This document shows positions 6,830 through 6,924 of a stretch of 6,924 nucleotides of DNA, piece by piece. The DNA is from CAYLPT01 sp964385645 (lineage in GTDB: Bacteria; Armatimonadota; Hebobacteria; Hebobacterales; Hebobacteraceae). The position numbers and the translations under genes are program-made. Within the stretch, counting starts at the first letter, position 1, and each line of letters begins with the position of its first letter. The notes under the pieces were generated by a model. It saw only the letters and a program-made list of their open reading frames with translations, made no database searches and was not told where the DNA came from. Where the stretch lies: NCBI GenBank assembly GCA_964385645.1, contig CAYLPT010000064.1:1-6924 (forward strand). The letters are read 5' to 3'.

Positions 6830-6924
6830 GCGGGGGCCTCCGCGCTCAGGCCGCGCTCTCGCAGCCGCGCCGCCACCTCCCCCCGCGGCGCCGCCTCCTG
6901 TTCCCCGCTCCCCATGTCCCGCAG
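6826..6924 (-). CDS. hisS: Histidyl-tRNA synthetase, C-terminal end (5' part outside window)
   Basis: An open frame enters from the window edge and encodes 32 residues before TGA at 6828-6826. It begins LRDMGSGEQEAA and ends EVAARLRERG plus a short tail. The RDM-x-SGEQ segment followed by an amphipathic final helix matches the end of the HisRS anticodon-binding domain; E. coli HisRS ends with the similar KDLRSGEQ and then a VAAHLR helix. The full enzyme charges tRNA(His) with histidine. The stop overlaps the aspS start as ATGA, the usual arrangement of translationally coupled genes, and hisS-aspS adjacency is common in bacteria. The fragment is short, so the call rests on one motif, the tail helix and gene order. 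The catalytic domain cannot be checked here. Confidence 0.8.
   Translation of the reverse strand: MRDMGSGEQEAAPRGEVAARLRERGLSAEAPA
6837..6841 (-). promoter_or_regulatory. Shine-Dalgarno of aspS inside the hisS 3' end
   Basis: GGAGG on the minus strand, seven bases before the ATG at 6829, is embedded in the last hisS codons (Ala-Glu-Ala-Pro-Ala). It favours the first of the two adjacent ATG codons as the aspS start. Confidence 0.7.

Noticed and set aside
6846..6924. Alternative minus-strand frame ending at TGA 6846-6848 as the upstream gene
   Set aside because: It translates to an Arg/Gly/Trp-rich string with no family likeness, whereas the neighbouring frame gives the HisRS-like SGEQ ending and an ATGA junction with aspS.

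Overview
The window is a very GC-rich bacterial chromosomal segment carrying six protein genes in two convergent blocks. The taxon cannot be fixed from this sequence alone. A TonB protein and an outer-membrane receptor show a diderm (two-membrane) bacterium. An H-x9-DG pseudopilin-type C-terminal module, common in Armatimonadota, Planctomycetes and relatives, suggests that broad neighbourhood, with Armatimonadota or a similar high-GC lineage as a low-confidence guess. Coding density is high: the longest gene-free stretches are under 100 bases, and no RNA gene, mobile element or CRISPR array is visible.

Left block, plus strand (1-2964): the 3' end of a TonB-type energy transducer gene is followed after 95 bases by a complete 866-residue TonB-dependent receptor. 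The receptor has a signal peptide, a carboxypeptidase-regulatory-like domain, a plug and a beta-barrel. The pair plausibly forms an envelope uptake unit in which the TonB C-terminal domain energises the receptor. The substrate cannot be read from the sequence.

Convergent junction (2965-3062): two GC-rich inverted repeats lie between the receptor and the minus-strand genes, and the stronger one is a candidate bidirectional terminator.

Right block, minus strand, reading from 6924 down to 3063: the last 32 codons of a probable histidyl-tRNA synthetase gene (hisS), then aspS, then rnc, then an unnamed exported or membrane-anchored protein. hisS and aspS overlap by ATGA, aspS and rnc overlap by 11 bases, and the last gene follows rnc after 46 bases with its own strong Shine-Dalgarno. 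This is very probably one operon that couples aminoacyl-tRNA synthesis and RNA processing, with an envelope protein of unknown role at its end. The AspRS carries His31 and Gly83, residues typical of non-discriminating AspRS, which suggests that Asn-tRNA is made through GatCAB.

The least ordinary item is the 402-residue protein at 3063-4271. It appears to combine two tandem, diverged NTF2-like/DUF4878-like units with an H-x9-DG module, but it lacks the usual prepilin N-terminus. No defence system or other obviously new multi-gene system is visible.
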